From Dermatemys mawii (taxonomy: Eukaryota; Chordata; Testudines; Dermatemydidae): 64,000 nt of DNA. Each line of letters begins with the position of its first letter. Position 1 is the first letter of the stretch. This document shows, one piece after another, positions 21,250-32,640 of the stretch. Below the pieces are notes generated by a model that was not told the DNA's origin, ran no database searches, and was given only the letters and a program-made list of their open reading frames with translations. The stretch covers positions 275,239 to 339,238 of the forward strand of contig ML677460.1 in assembly GCA_007922305.1 (NCBI GenBank). Reading direction: 5' to 3'. The translations under genes and the position numbers were made by a program.

Positions 21250-24200
21250 TAGCCCAACTCCGCACTACCTGGGTGTTGGGACGGTGAATAGGACAAGCTG
21301 ATTTTTACCTAACAAGTGCAAACAGGCCAAATGCCCACCTTTGTGAAAACGTGGGGTTGGAGGAACATGCTTGGAGGGGAGCAGAGATGCCAGCTCCACA
21401 GGGGGTGAGGTAGAGCTCGGGCAGGCAGGGCTTGAGCGAGCAGAGACTCCAGCCCCCGCCTCCTGGGGGGCGCAGGGGGCAGGGCTCAGGCGAGCAACAA
21501 TGTCAGCCTCACCCAGGGAAGTGGGGGCAGGGCCTGGGCAAGCGGCTTGGGTCAGCCCTGCACCAGGGGGTCTAGCTAGCCCCATATGGTGTCCAGTTTT
21601 CCCTTTGGGAAAGAGGGTCATTCTACTATAAATATAAATCCCAGAGGGAGCTGCATAGTTGGGCGTGGGAAGGACCCTTCCATAGAGGGTCTCACAGTAT
21701 TAGAGCGTGACCCCCACCCAAACCAAGTGCAGCTCCAGAGGAGCCCGTCGTCCTCCCATCCCCTTTGTGTGAGGTCCCAGGACAGCATCTGGGAGTGTGA
21801 GGGCAAAGAAGCCACGTATGGGGCATGAGACGGAGCAATGGTCCATCTAACCCAAGCATCCCCCCCACTGTCACAAAACATACCACTGGGACAGCTAATC
21901 CCCTGGCCCATCTCAGACAGCAGCCAATGCAGGATTCTCCAGAGGAAGCTGTGGACCCCTGTCATGCACCACGCTGTACATAAGTACATGCACCACACTG
22001 TACTTATACTGGGGGTCAGGGGGCACAAGGAGGGATTTTGTCTTGACTCCAGTGAACGGGATTGAGGATTAGTGTCATTTTAGCCAGAAGAGTGAAAATG
22101 CTGATCCAGCTGGTGTGAGGGCCCAGTGCAGGCACTGGGCCTTGCAGCCAAATCAAAAGAGAAGCAAGAGCCACGTTAGTGTGGAATATGAGTCTGTTCG
22201 GTGCAACTCGTTCCAGGAGCCGTTTGTTTCACTGATCAGACTCCCACCTCCATACACGAGAGATGTGTAGACTGACATTCAGGTAACTAAATATTTTTGA
22301 ACCCCATTTCCTCCATCGCTGATCAGCTGGGATCTGAGTCTAGCAATGGACTGGCTGGCACTCCAGGACAGGCATGCCTTTGACTGCCCTTTGCTGGGTG
22401 GAGACTTACTCATGCATGTGCCACCCTATACCCGGTAGCCTACAGGAGATTAAGCCCTGCTACTGCTGAAGCTAACGGTCATTTTCCTTTCGCTCAGGTG
22501 GAAAAGGCCCGGGTTACCGGAGCTGAAGCTCCTGGTTTGGTCCCAGTTCCCCATGTGCATGGCTTAGCTAGCAGCCAAGATGTGCGTTGTTCACAGCATA
22601 CTGGCACGGCCTCGAATGCTCTGTAAGGGACTGTAATCGTGCGGCGACTGACCCCGCGGCAGCCTCCTGCTGGTCGTCCAGGGAGTTAACTCACTCCAGC
22701 CTCTGGAGCGCCCTCTGCAGCCTGTAGTTCCGCTTGCCCCTGGCCCAGTGTCCCTCCCTGGACCCCGGTGCCCTCTTCCCCGGGGTGCTGCTCCCTGCAG
22801 TACCCCACAGATCTCAGGATCTCCCCTCCCCAGGGAACCCTCACCCCCACTTTGCATCAGTCTAGGCAGCTGCCAGTCCCCACTTGCCCCCATTCACTGG
22901 GGCAGACTGCAGTCTCATTGCCATTGATCACCAGCAAGGGGGGTTGGCCTGCTGCCTCTACAACTACCTATGGGCTGCCCCCTGCAACCCCAGTACCCCT
23001 TGTTGGGCCAGCCCCTAGGCCCTGCAGCCTGGGGGTTTCCAGGCCAGAGCTCCCCCAGCTCATCTTGCCTTGCCCCAGCCCTGCTCCACCCTAGGTACCT
23101 ACTCAAGCCCCCAGCAGCCTGGCCTGTCTACCTCTGCAGACAGAGGAGACTCTCTCTGTGAGCTCCAAACTCTGGGCCTTTTTATCAGGGCCAGCTGGGC
23201 CCTAACTGACCCAGCCACAGCTGTGGCTGCTCTGCTTTCAGCTGCCTTCTGTTGCAGCTCTCTGCTGGGCTGCCTTTCCCTTGCCGCAGCCCTTTGCAGG
23301 GCTGTTTTAACCCCTTTGTACCTGGAGTGGGGCATCTGCCTCACTACAGGGACACAGCTCCCTTCGCAGCTGCTGTATGCACCCCCCACTAATAATCACC
23401 ACCAAGGATCAAAGTGGAAAGTTCTACAGGCTAAGCTGAAGGACACAGTCCCTGAGTTGGGGCTGTAATGGACTCCTGTCCTCAGCAGATGGGGCGCCCA
23501 GAGCAGGGGTTACAGGAAGGCTAGTCCTGTCTCTCTGCATTCCTCACCATACCAAGACGTACGCGGTCCCTGCAGGCGACAGAAGCACCACACTGCACAC
23601 GAACGGCTGCTGATGCTGCAAAGGATCCAGTTGGCCTGATCAATCCCCTGCAAGGAGAAGAGAGAGAGGCACGATGTCTAAAGCCAGCCTGATGGGGTGC
23701 TGGTTGCCTTCTTTGCAAGCAATGCACCCTCCAAAGCAAAGGGGCGGAGCAAGACTAGCCAAGACCCACGTCTGAGGGAGCTGTGCCGTCTCCCCCATGC
23801 CCAGGGCAGCGTGCAGCCCCCGCTGGGACATGGACTCAGTTCCCAACAGCTGCCTGCCCGCATGACTTAGGGGATGTTCTGATGGGACTGGCGGAGCTGA
23901 GAGGCCATCTCTGAGCCCAAGGGCATCGGCTCCTCCTCCCAGGGTCCTCCTGACGGCAGTGAGCTGGGAGCCATGCCCCAGCCACCATTCTCATCAACAT
24001 CCTTTCTGGCCCGAAGGCCCAAATCTCAAGGTGCTGCCTCCATGTCACCTAGGTGCACTCGTCTCACACCCTCCTGAGCTTGTCCTTCTGGGTTCCATCA
24101 TCCCTGGCCCCTGCTCTGCCCCAAACAGAACTAAAGTGAGATCCTGGCCTCCGGCCATGTGAGCAGTTCAGAGCACAGGCACAACTCCCCTGTAAGTGCC

Positions 24201-24500
24201 CTGAGCAGAAGCCCAAGAGAGAAGCATCAGCCCCAGCCCAGAGAAGGAAGGGCCGATATTTGCTCCTCAGTGCACCCCAGCCCCACACATCCCTCACTTG
24301 GCCCATCTAAGCAGGCCTCAGAACAGGGGGAGGGACTGTTGGTTCAGGACAGCCAATGGGAGCTAAGGAGGCTGAATACCAGGGAGTCCTTCCGGCGTGC
24401 TGCAGGTCACAGAGCTCCAGGTCACAGAGCTCCAGGCTCTGTAAAGGTCCATCCACACTGCAGTGTAAGGGTTCGAACTCCAGCTCCAACCTAAACCCCC
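21250..24500. other. Intergenic, G+C rich, no supported gene
   Basis: The part 22616-23390 (GTTAACTCACTCCAGCCTCT, then GGGCCTTTTTATCAGGGCCA) resembles a dispersed turtle LTR-type repeat, but its ends could not be fixed. The open frames found here have no recognisable homology or splice context. Confidence 0.35.
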
Positions 24501-24538
24501 TTCTGTCTACACACAGATTCTGGGTTCATGCTCCAGAG

Positions 24539-24776
24539 GTATGTCTACACGGCAATAAACCCCCGGTGGCTGGCCTGGTGAGTAGACTTGGGCTATGGGG
24601 CTGTAAAACTACAGTGTAGATGTTTGGGCTCAGGCTGGAATCCAGGCTCTGTGACCCACCCCCTCGTGGGCTCCCAGAGCCCCAGCCTGAATGTCTACAC
24701 TGAGGTTTTATAGCAGTGTCGCCTAAGTCAGCTGCTATGGACCCACCATGGGCCTTTTGTTAGAGTGTAGACATAC
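24539..24776. mobile_element. MITE, about 238 bp
   Basis: GTATGTCTACAC at the left is inverted at the right as GTGTAGACATAC. Flanks CTCCAGAG and CTCCAGCA suggest an 8-bp duplication, shifted by a base or two. The surrounding 24440-25130 contains further CTACAC/GTGTAGA pairs, so it is probably a nest of related elements. Confidence 0.6.
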
Positions 24777-25399
24777 TCCAGCAGACCGCCAAAAGTATCC
24801 CACAATTCCCTGGGCTGACTTTCTTAGTCCTCTGCACAGTCAAGTTTGGTGAACTGTCCTGTTTTCCCCACAGTGCGCTGTGACCTAAGAGCTAGAGGGG
24901 CACTTTTAGGGAAGGTGTTAGGAAGTCGGGGATACGAATGGGTGGATTCAGGATCACATAATGTAGTGTAGACATCGGAGCCCCAGGGACCCAGGAATCA
25001 ACTAGTCCGAACCTGGGGTTACAAATGAGTGTAGATGCTAGAGCCCTTAGTTAACAAACCCAGGGTCTGCTAACTCGAGTTCAACTAAACCTGTGCTTCC
25101 ATTACAACGTAAACAGACCCAGCAATGGCCAGTCACAGCGATTCAAGTCCACACAGAGCCTGTCTCCTCATCTCTGTTCTCCAGGCACGGGCAGATTAAG
25201 TTCGGACCTGTGACCACATACAGGCATCATAGTGATCAGAGGAAAGGGGACTGATCCCACTACCAAAACCACCGGCGCCTACCACTCCAGTAAGGGAGCA
25301 ATGTCCGGAGCGGTGCATAGCCAGCTGTCACAGTGACAGAGGCCAGCCAATAGAGGGAGCCCTGCTCCCATGCACTGAACCCACAGAATGCACTTAGAT

Positions 25400-26185
25400 C
25401 AGGGGGGGCAAACTACGGCCCCCTGTCGGGGAGGCTTCCCCCGGACCCTCCCCCACCTTCCCCACTCCCCCGGAGCCACACCACTGCATGCACAGTGCTC
25501 TCGGGGGTGGGGCTGCATGCTCCCGCGGGGCAGTGTGTTTGGCTCTGTGCAGAGCCAGATACTCTCCCCGCTCCCCCGGAGCCATGCCACCACACACGCA
25601 GTGCTCTGGGGGGTGGGGATGTGCGCTCCCACGGGGCAGCATGTCTGGCTCTGCGCGGAGCCAAAGACGCTGCCAGAAGCCTCATGGTAAGTGGTGGGGT
25701 TGGATAAGGGGCGGGGGCAGTCAGGGGGACATGGAGCAGGGTGTTGGTTAGGGGCAGAGGGGGGGGTCTCTGGAGGGGGTAGTCAGGGAACTGGAGGGGG
25801 GTTGGATGGGGCGTGGGAGTCCTGGGAGTCTGTGGGGGGGGCGTGGATAGGAGTTGGGGCAGTCAGGGGACAGGGAGCAAGGGCGGGTTGGATAGGAGGT
25901 GGGATTCCAGGGTGGCGGTTGGGGTGGGGGAGTCTCTGGAGGGGCAGTCCTGGGGGGAAGTTAGGGTGGGGGAGGTCTCTGGAGGGGGCGGTCAGGGGAC
26001 AAGGAGCAGGGGGGGATTGGATGGGTCAGGAGTTCTGAGGAGGCAGTCAGGGGGTGGGAAGTGGGAGGGGGCTGGAGAGCAGATGGGGCCAGGCTGTTTG
26101 GGGAGGCACAGCCTTCCCTACCCGGCCCTCTGAACAGTTTTGATCCCCGCTGTAGCCCTTGGGCCAAAAAGTTTGCCCACCCCTG
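25400..26185. mobile_element. hAT-type MITE carrying a G-rich minisatellite, 786 bp, perfect TSD
   Basis: The ends CAGGGGGGGCAAACTACGGC and GCCAAAAAGTTTGCCCACCC are inverted, with ACTTAGAT on both sides (25392-25399, 26186-26193). The middle (25700-26090) is a tandem array with units like GGGGCAGTCAGGGGACAGGG and GGTTGGATGGGG. Related copies are at 36135-36768 and 61142-62169. There is no transposase. Confidence 0.85.
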
Positions 26186-26468
26186 ACTTAGATGCTGGGC
26201 CAGAGACCTGGTGGGAGGGAGAGAATGAGTCTTTCCCACACCATGTCTGTGTCTGGGCAAGGAGACTCAGGACCCCCTAGTAGGCTTAGGGAGGGAGAGA
26301 AGGGCAGGGAGGAAGGTCAGGACTCGGAGGCAGTACAGGGATTCGTTTGTGGGTCCCAATTGTCCAAAGCCCCACGCCTGTGGAAGGGTGAGAGGGCAGG
26401 GAGCCACTCCCTCTGGGGGGGTTGGGGCGGTGCTGGGGAGCAGGTGCTGCAGATCAGATTTCTAGAGG

Positions 26469-26985
26469 TATCATAGAATCATAGACTATCAGGGTTGGAA
26501 GGGACCCCAGGAGGTTCTAGTCCAACCCCCTGCTCAAAGCAGGATCAATCCCAACTAAATTTAATTAAATAAAGTAGGGCTGCTCACCTACTCCCCATGC
26601 TGTGCTGCCCGGTGCAGCAGTCTGGGAGCTCCCTTGTCTGTGAAGACCAAGGCAAAAAAAGCCTTGAGTATTTCAGCTTTCTCCACATCCTCTGTCACTA
26701 GGTTGCCTCCCTCATTCAGTAAGGGGCCCACACTTTCCCTGACCTTCTTCTTGTTGCTAACATACCTATAGAAAACCTTCCTGTTACCCTTTACATCCCT
26801 TGCTAGCTGCAACTCCAATTGTGCCTTGGCCTTCCTGATGACACCCCTGCATGCTCTAGCAATATTTTTATATTCCTCCCTAGTCATCTGTCCAAATTTC
26901 CACTTCTTGTAAGCTTCCTCTTTGAGTTTAAGCTCACTGAAGATTTCACTGTTAAGCCAAGCTGGTTGCCTGCCATACTTACTAT
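26469..26985 (-). mobile_element. CR1 fragment with internal deletion
   Basis: Read on the minus strand, the part between endonuclease and RT (KVFYRYVSNKKKVRESVGPL, LLHRAAQHGE) is joined directly, through about 30 bp of A+T-rich sequence near 26555-26580, to the CR1 3' terminus (GGGTTGGACTAGAACCTCCT, then TATGATTCTATGAT). The RT-coding part is missing. The left end extends to about 26985, where a MITE fragment begins. Confidence 0.85.
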
Positions 26986-26999
26986 TCTTTCTGCACTTT

Positions 27000-27085
27000 G
27001 GGCTGGAAGTGCCCGAAGTGCAGGAAGTGCAAGGAGGAAGTTTCGCCTAGGGTGCAAAATATCCTTGCACCATCCCTGCCTCTGT
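27000..27085 (-). mobile_element. Truncated hAT MITE end
   Basis: GGAAGTTTCGCCTAGGGTGC and AAAATATCCTTGCACC (27038-27075) are the inverted form of the left end of the element at 15032-15796. The rest of that element is absent. Confidence 0.6.
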
Positions 27086-27114
27086 GATGTTGCGCCCTAT
27101 AATGCTTTATGGGA

Positions 27115-28535
27115 ATATGCATATAAGAACATAAGAAGGGCCGTACTGGGTCAGACCAAAGGTCCATCTAGCCCAGTATCCTGTCTACCGACAGTGGCCA
27201 ATGCCAGGTGCCCTGGAGTGAGTGAACCTAACAGGTAAAGATCAGCTGATCTCTCTCCTGCCATCCATCACCCCCCTCTGACAAACAGAGGCTAGGGACA
27301 CCATTCCTTACCCAGCGTGGCTAATAGCCTAATAGACTTAACCACCATGAATTTATCCAGTTCTCTTTTAAACCCTGTTCCAGTCCTAGCCTTCACAGAC
27401 TCCTCAGGCAAGGAGTTCCACAGGTTGACTGTGCGCTGTGTGAAGAAGAACTTCCTTTTATTGGTTTTAAACCTGCTGCCCACTAATTTCATTGGGTGGC
27501 CCCTAGTTCTTTTATTATGGGAACAAGTAAATAACTTTTTCTTATTCACTTTCTCCACACCATTCATAATTTTATATACCTCTATCATATCCCCCCTTAG
27601 TCTCCTCTTTTCCAAGCTAAAAAGTCCTAGCCTCTTTAATCTCTCCTCATATGGCACCTGTTCCAAACCCCTAATCATTTTAGTTGCCCTTCTCTGAACC
27701 TTTTCCAATTCCAGTATATCCTTTTTGAGATGAGGAGACCACACGTGTACACAGTATTCTAGATGTGGGCACACCATGGATTTGTATAAAGGCAATAAGA
27801 TATTCTCCGTCTTATTCTCTATCCCTTTTTTAATGATTCCTAACATCCTGTTTGCTTTTTTGACTGCCGCTGCACACTGCATGGACGTCTTCAGAGAACT
27901 ATCCACAATGACTCCAGGATCTTTTTCCTGATTAGTTGTAGCTAGATTAGCCCCCATCATATTGTACGTATAGTTGGGGTTATTTTTTCCAAAGTGCATT
28001 ACTTTACATTTATCCACATTAAATTTCATTTGCCATTTTGTTGCCCAATCATTTAGTTTCGTGAGATCTTTTTGAAGTTCTCCACAGTCTGCTTGGGTCT
28101 TAACTATTTTGAGCAGTTTAGTGTCATCTGCAAACTTTGCCACCTCACTGTTTACCCTTTCCTCCAAATCACTGATGAATAAGTTGAATAGGATTGGTCC
28201 TAGGACTGACCCTTGGGGAACATCACTAGTTACCCCTATCCATTCTGAAAATTGACCATTTATTCCTACCCTTTGTTCCCTGTCTTTTAACCAGTTCTCA
28301 ATCCATGAAAGGATCTTCCCTCTTATCCATGACAACTTAATTTACGCAAGAGCCTTTGGTGAGGGACCTTATCAAAGGCTTTCTGGAAATCTAAGTACAC
28401 TGTGTCTACTGGATCCTGTTTGTCCACCTGTTTATTGACCTCTTCAAAGAACTCTAATAGATTAGTAAGACGTGATTTCCCTTTACAGAAACCATGTTGA
28501 CTTTTGCCCAACAATTTATGTTCTTCTATGTGCCT
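27115..28535 (-). mobile_element. CR1/L3-type LINE, 3' half with long RT frame
   Basis: On the minus strand this element carries RT motif A (YLDFQKAFDKVPH), motif B ([13 protein letters not shown]), motif C FADD at 28134-28123 and the C-terminal part. It then has a 3' UTR ending near CCAGTACGGCCCTTCTTATG. The frame is broken once near 28325-28335, splitting the RT into 28514-28323 and 28335-27292. The 5' side stops at about 28535 against an LTR-like repeat. The sequence is clearly distinct from the other CR1 copies here. Confidence 0.9.
27292..28335 (-). pseudogene. Reverse transcriptase fragment of the CR1/L3-type LINE
   Basis: 347 uninterrupted codons contain motif B, intact FADD, the [17 protein letters not shown] block, [20 protein letters not shown] and [20 protein letters not shown]. 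In a complete element this enzyme copies LINE RNA at the target site. Motif A lies in another frame just upstream (28323-28514), so the protein cannot be made whole. The frame is unusually long for a fossil, which suggests a rather young insertion. Confidence 0.85.
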
Positions 28536-28539
28536 ATAT

Positions 28540-29590
28540 ATGTAAATATGACATAATTTGAATATGTTTTATGCTACTTATGCCATGTAACATATCTCTG
28601 TAAAGGTTATGATCTACTGAATATATTCATCCTATTTGTATGCATGTATCATTTTTGTTTTTGAAGTTATGAATATTGGCTATGTACTTATTTCATTTTA
28701 AGTAGCCTCAGTGAAGCAGTTTGTCAGCTTCCTGAGAAAAGACTATTCTCAGTAAATGCCCAGTCAAGAAACATATACGCTAACAATGAACGTGGAGACA
28801 CCAATCCAAATCTGAGCTTTCCCAGGAATATGGCCTGGCTGGTAAGGAACTCAGTCATGCATGGACATGTGACTTGCCCATGTGATTCCAAAACTCCATT
28901 CTGGAGATGAATTCTAGATAGGAAAGGTGGGAGGGTCTCCACCCACAAGAAAAAGTCTATTTAAGCCCTGGAAACCCCTCCATTTTGTCTTCAGCTGGCT
29001 CAAGATATAATCTCTCCACCCCCAAAAGATACCTGAAAGAAACTGAAAAAAAGGATAGTAATCACAAGGGTGTGAGTGATTGCTAGACCCAGACTAGAAG
29101 GAAACTAGTCCATAAAAGAAGCTTATTGGAACATCTCTGAGGCAGAGATTTCATCTGTAATCGCTTTCTTATGTATTAGATTTAGACTTGCGTGTTTTAT
29201 GTTATTTTGCTTGGTAGTTCACTTTGTTCTGTCTGTTACTACTTGGAACCACTCAAATCCTACTTTTTGCATTTAATAAAATCACTTTTTACTTATTAAT
29301 TAACCCAGAGTATGTATTAATACCTGGGGGGGGGAACAGCTGTATATATCTCTCTATTAGTGTTATAGAGAGCGAACAATTTATAAATTTATCCTGTATA
29401 AGATTTATACAGAGTAAAACAGATTTATTTAGGATTTGGATCCCATTGGGAGCTGGGCATCTGAGTGTTGGAGACAGAAACACTTCTTAAACTGTTTTCA
29501 GTTAAGCCTGCAGCTTTGTGGGGGACATGGTTCAGACCTGGGTCTGTGTTTGCTGCAGGCTAGCATGTCTGGCTCAAACAAGGCAGTACC
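28540..29590 (+). repeat. LTR-like repeat, copy 1
   Basis: It shares a long 3' part with 58330-59395: ACTACTTGGAACCACT, ATAAAATCACTTTTTACTTA, AGAGTATGTATTA, CCCATTGGGAGCTGGGCATC and GCAGGCTA in the same order. The AATAAAATCACTTTTTACTT segment (about 29275) looks like a polyadenylation signal in an R region. The 5' half is more diverged from the other copy. No internal coding region adjoins it. It is probably a solo LTR of an old retroelement. Confidence 0.55.
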
Positions 29591-30070
29591 TAAGGAGAAG
29601 ATTTCTGTCAGAAGGTCCTTTAATTTAGCAGACAAATCCATAACAGGGTCCAATAGCTGGAAGTTGAACCTAAGCAAGTTCAAACTGGAAATAAGGTGCA
29701 AATTTTTTAACAAGGAAGGTAGTTCACCACTGGAACAATTTATCTAGGGATGTGTGTAGGGTGACCAGATGTTCCGATTTTATAGGGACGGTCCCGATAT
29801 TTGGGGCTTTTTCTTATATAGGCTCCTATTACTATCCACCCCCGTCCCGATTTTTCACACTTGCTGTCTGGTCACCCTAGATGTGTGGGTTCTCATCACA
29901 TGAAGTCTTTATTTAGAGATCGGCTATCTTTCTTCAATATATGCTCTATCTCAACCAGACGTTATGGCCTTTTGATGCAGAAATCAGAGTTAAATTCTCT
30001 GGCCTGTATTATATAGAAGGTCAGACAAGGTGATCATGATGGTCCTTTCTCACCTTGAAAACAAACTATG
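29590..30070 (+). mobile_element. CR1 3'-end fragment, split by a MITE
   Basis: AACTGGAAATAAGGTGCAAA and CACCACTGGAACAATTTATC, then, after the insertion at 29757-29879, AGACAAGGTGATCATGATGG and TTTCTCACCTTGAAAACA form the terminal part of a CR1 in forward orientation. It has no coding capacity. Confidence 0.8.
29757..29879. mobile_element. Short hAT-type MITE, 123 bp, perfect 8-bp TSD
   Basis: TAGGGTGACCAGATGTTCCG is mirrored at the right by GCTGTCTGGTCACCCTA. The target GATGTGTG is repeated at 29749-29756 and 29880-29887. It interrupts a CR1. A partial copy is at 30788-30885. Confidence 0.85.
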
Positions 30071-30230
30071 CAATGTTGACAGCCCTGCCGTCTCCCCATT
30101 GCTTGATCAGTCTGGCCAGCCATAGACCATTACAGGCCTGATATAAAAGTCAGAAGGAGTGAGTTCAGGGCAGAGTGAAACGAGGAAGGTTTTTGCTGCT
30201 ACACTGATTGGCTGAGATGATTCTCTAGGA

Positions 30231-30421
30231 CAGGCCTGCACAACATGGGCTCACTGTGTGGCCCGCGGAGGGTAAGTAGGGGTGGGGGAAGCCAAGTGAT
30301 GGGGTAGGGGGAAGCAGATGGGGGCGGGGTAAGGGTGGGGCTTTTCAGCCCACAGCTGGTATTTGGTAATACCAGCTGCGGTATTATGGCCACAGGCTGC
30401 TTTCCAAGTTGTGCAGGTCTG
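30231..30421. mobile_element. hAT-type MITE, 191 bp, perfect 8-bp TSD
   Basis: CAGGCCTGCACAACATG and AAGTTGTGCAGGTCTG are inverted ends, and CTCTAGGA flanks them at 30223-30230 and 30422-30429. The inside contains a short palindrome, AATACCAGCTG/CAGCTGGTATT, in inverted form (30353-30390). Confidence 0.85.
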
Positions 30422-30787
30422 CTCTAGGATGTGGTGCGGCAGTGTGATATCTGATGGGATGTGTATTTAATTGTGGTCAGGGAGCCCAGAGCTGGTTTTT
30501 AGCCACCTTTGATATGTTTGAATCCAAATAAAGAACTACACGCTAGACTAGTCATTTTCCTGCATGCAGGTGAACCGAGCACCCTTACTGGGTCCTAAAA
30601 GCGAACCTACAAAGGAGGTTTGCTTATGAACCCCTCAGTCAGGTATCACCTCTCCAGCCTCCTGTAAACCCTGGCCCAGCTTCCCAACTTCAGCTGGGGA
30701 CCCACTCTCACCTGTTCAGTTAAGCACATGGGTCAGCCTTGGCCAGATCCGGGCCTTAAGTACCAAGGGTCCCATCTGCTGCTGGTA

Positions 30788-30885
30788 GGGTGACCAGACA
30801 GCAAGTGTGAAAAACCGAGAGGAGGGCGGGGGTAATAGGAGCCTGTATAAGGAAAAGATTCAACACTCGGGACATCTGGTCCCGG
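30788..30885. mobile_element. Fragment of the 123-bp MITE family
   Basis: TAGGGTGACCAGACAGCAAG and GACATCTGGTC are the two ends of the family seen at 29757-29879 in the opposite orientation. The right terminus is lost. It lies at the edge of the CpG island. Confidence 0.65.
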
Positions 30886-30929
30886 TGGCTGCTGGCCAGT
30901 GTCCAGGGGAAATGAGAAGAGACATCCAG

Positions 30930-31400
30930 GGCTGTGGCTCGGCTGAAGGCTCCCAACGCTTTTCCAAAGCGCCACAAGGTGCCGGTCGGTCCCTGCGGCC
31001 GGGTCGGTCCCGCAGTCAGGCCGCGCCGGGAGCCGAAGGGAACCGCCGGCGCGGCGCGGCGCAGCGCCGCAGACATCTTGGCGAGCTTTGCAGAACCGGG
31101 CTCCGTGCGCCGCGTCTCCGACCCGTCCTGGGGGTGGAGGCGGCGAGAGGTGAGACCGGGGGGTCTGCGGGGGCTGGGGAGGGGGCTGGGGCGGTGCTCA
31201 GCTGCCCAGGGGCTGCAGCAGCCGGACGGATGAAGCGCTTTCCTCGGCGAGCCGCGCCCTGCGCTCAGCCCGTGCGCAATGGCCGGGCCGGGCAGACCCC
31301 AGAGCCTGCCCCGGCGAGCGACAACGCGGGTCCTTCCCGAGCTCCCGGCCCCGGCTGCTCTCGGCGCTGAGGCGCCTCAGGCCTCTGCTGTGGATTCAGT
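30930..31400 (+). promoter_or_regulatory. CpG island, promoter of the KRAB zinc-finger gene
   Basis: A dense CpG stretch includes GGCGCGGCGCGGCGCAGCGC (about 31048-31068) and an ATCTTGGCG element near 31075. A strong donor, GCGAGAG|GTGAGAC, ends at 31149. The island lies about 1.4 kb upstream of the exon that carries the start codon of the KRAB-ZNF gene, on the same strand, so promoter function is a good inference. Confidence 0.7.
31080..31149 (+). other. Candidate untranslated exon 1 of the KRAB-ZNF gene
   Basis: The donor consensus GAG|GTGAGA lies at 31147-31155 inside the CpG island. The transcription start is not visible, so the 5' limit is approximate. The next exon begins at 32510 after a good acceptor. 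Confidence 0.45.
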
Positions 31401-32509
31401 ACCTGTCTGGGGAGTTTGTTTACAGCGTTTGATGAGGGCTGGTGGGCTACGGAGCGGGGGGTGCCCCTGCTGGACCCGGAGAGAGCCAGGAGGGCCGGGG
31501 GTGGGATGGGAGGGAAGGGCCCTGGAGCCAGGAGGGCAGGGGGATGGGAAATCCCCTGGAGCCAGGCCCACCGGTCAGTCCAGGCGCTCACTGGGCCCTG
31601 GTAGCAGTTCTATTGCTGAAGAGGCAGGCGTGCCAGGCTAGCCCCAGATCCCCCATAGGACAGGACATACCTTCCTCAAGGCCAGTGAACAGGCCCCTGT
31701 TGGGATGAGCACAAGGTAGGAGACAGGGAGCCTGGAGACGCCATACTATCTCTGTACCAGTGCCCCATGTGGCCTGGGCAAGCCCCTGTCCTTGCCTCAG
31801 TTTCCCCAGCTGTTTACAATGGGGACAGTCGTACCTGATGGACAATTGTCTTGCTGCGATAAATTGGTTAATGTTCAGTCATACTTTGAACATACCTAGC
31901 TGATCAGTTAGGGGTATAAGCCGCTGGTGAACGTGTTCTTGGGGGGACCGAGCCCACCCTGCATTCACCACGCAGCCGTGGCTCCTATCCTGCTCCCGCC
32001 TGTTGTCTCTTGCTGCTGGCAGATTGGGAGGCGCCCACCATGGTATCACTGGAGGAGCATGTCTATGCACAGGTGGAGCTACCCTCCCCGTGATCCCTTT
32101 TGTGGCCTGGGCACTGGTGGATGCAGGGTCTCAGCATCTCTCCCCTCCTCCGGGACTTCTCCCATTGCTTCCCAACCGCTCAGGATCCCCAGCTATCCTC
32201 TCTCCCCACCCTTCTCCCCTCAGGCCTGCCTCCCGAGTTCCCTCAGGAGCTCCCCTTGCTGCACATGGTGCTGGGCTGTTTGCTCTTTATACTGGTTAAA
32301 GGTGTTGCCATATCCACTATCACAGAGTATTTGAGCAGCCGATCTTATTCTCTTACATTTTGTGCCTGTGAAATTCCTGTTCTTTTTCTGTAAATTAAGG
32401 TAGTTTACAGTCAAGACACGGACATAGGCAGTGTGATGGTTTGTTCCAGTGCTGCACAGAAATGCTTCTCCCCTACAGTCCCTTCCCTTTCCTTTGTGTT
32501 TTTCCGCAG

Positions 32510-32640
32510 GTAAGCGAGGGGCAGGCAGTCCGGACTCAACAGACCTGGATTCCGCACTGGCTGGCAAGCTACAGCGGAGAAACGAGCCTGTTGTCAGAGG
32601 AGAATCCGGAAGGGAAATGGATGCAGATAGCTCTGTTCAG
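32510..32640 (+). CDS. KRAB-ZNF gene, exon with start codon (coding 32617-32640)
   Basis: The exon starts after the acceptor TTTTTCCGCAG (AG at 32508-32509) and ends at CAG|GTAGGA. The only useful ATG, at 32617, opens eight codons, MDADSSVQ, ending in phase 0. Short first coding exons of this kind, ending just before the KRAB box, are usual for KRAB zinc-finger genes, and the next exon (38839) starts in phase 0. The upstream 107 nt are 5' UTR. Among the open frames before the KRAB exon, this one alone has both splice sites and the right phase. Confidence 0.75.
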
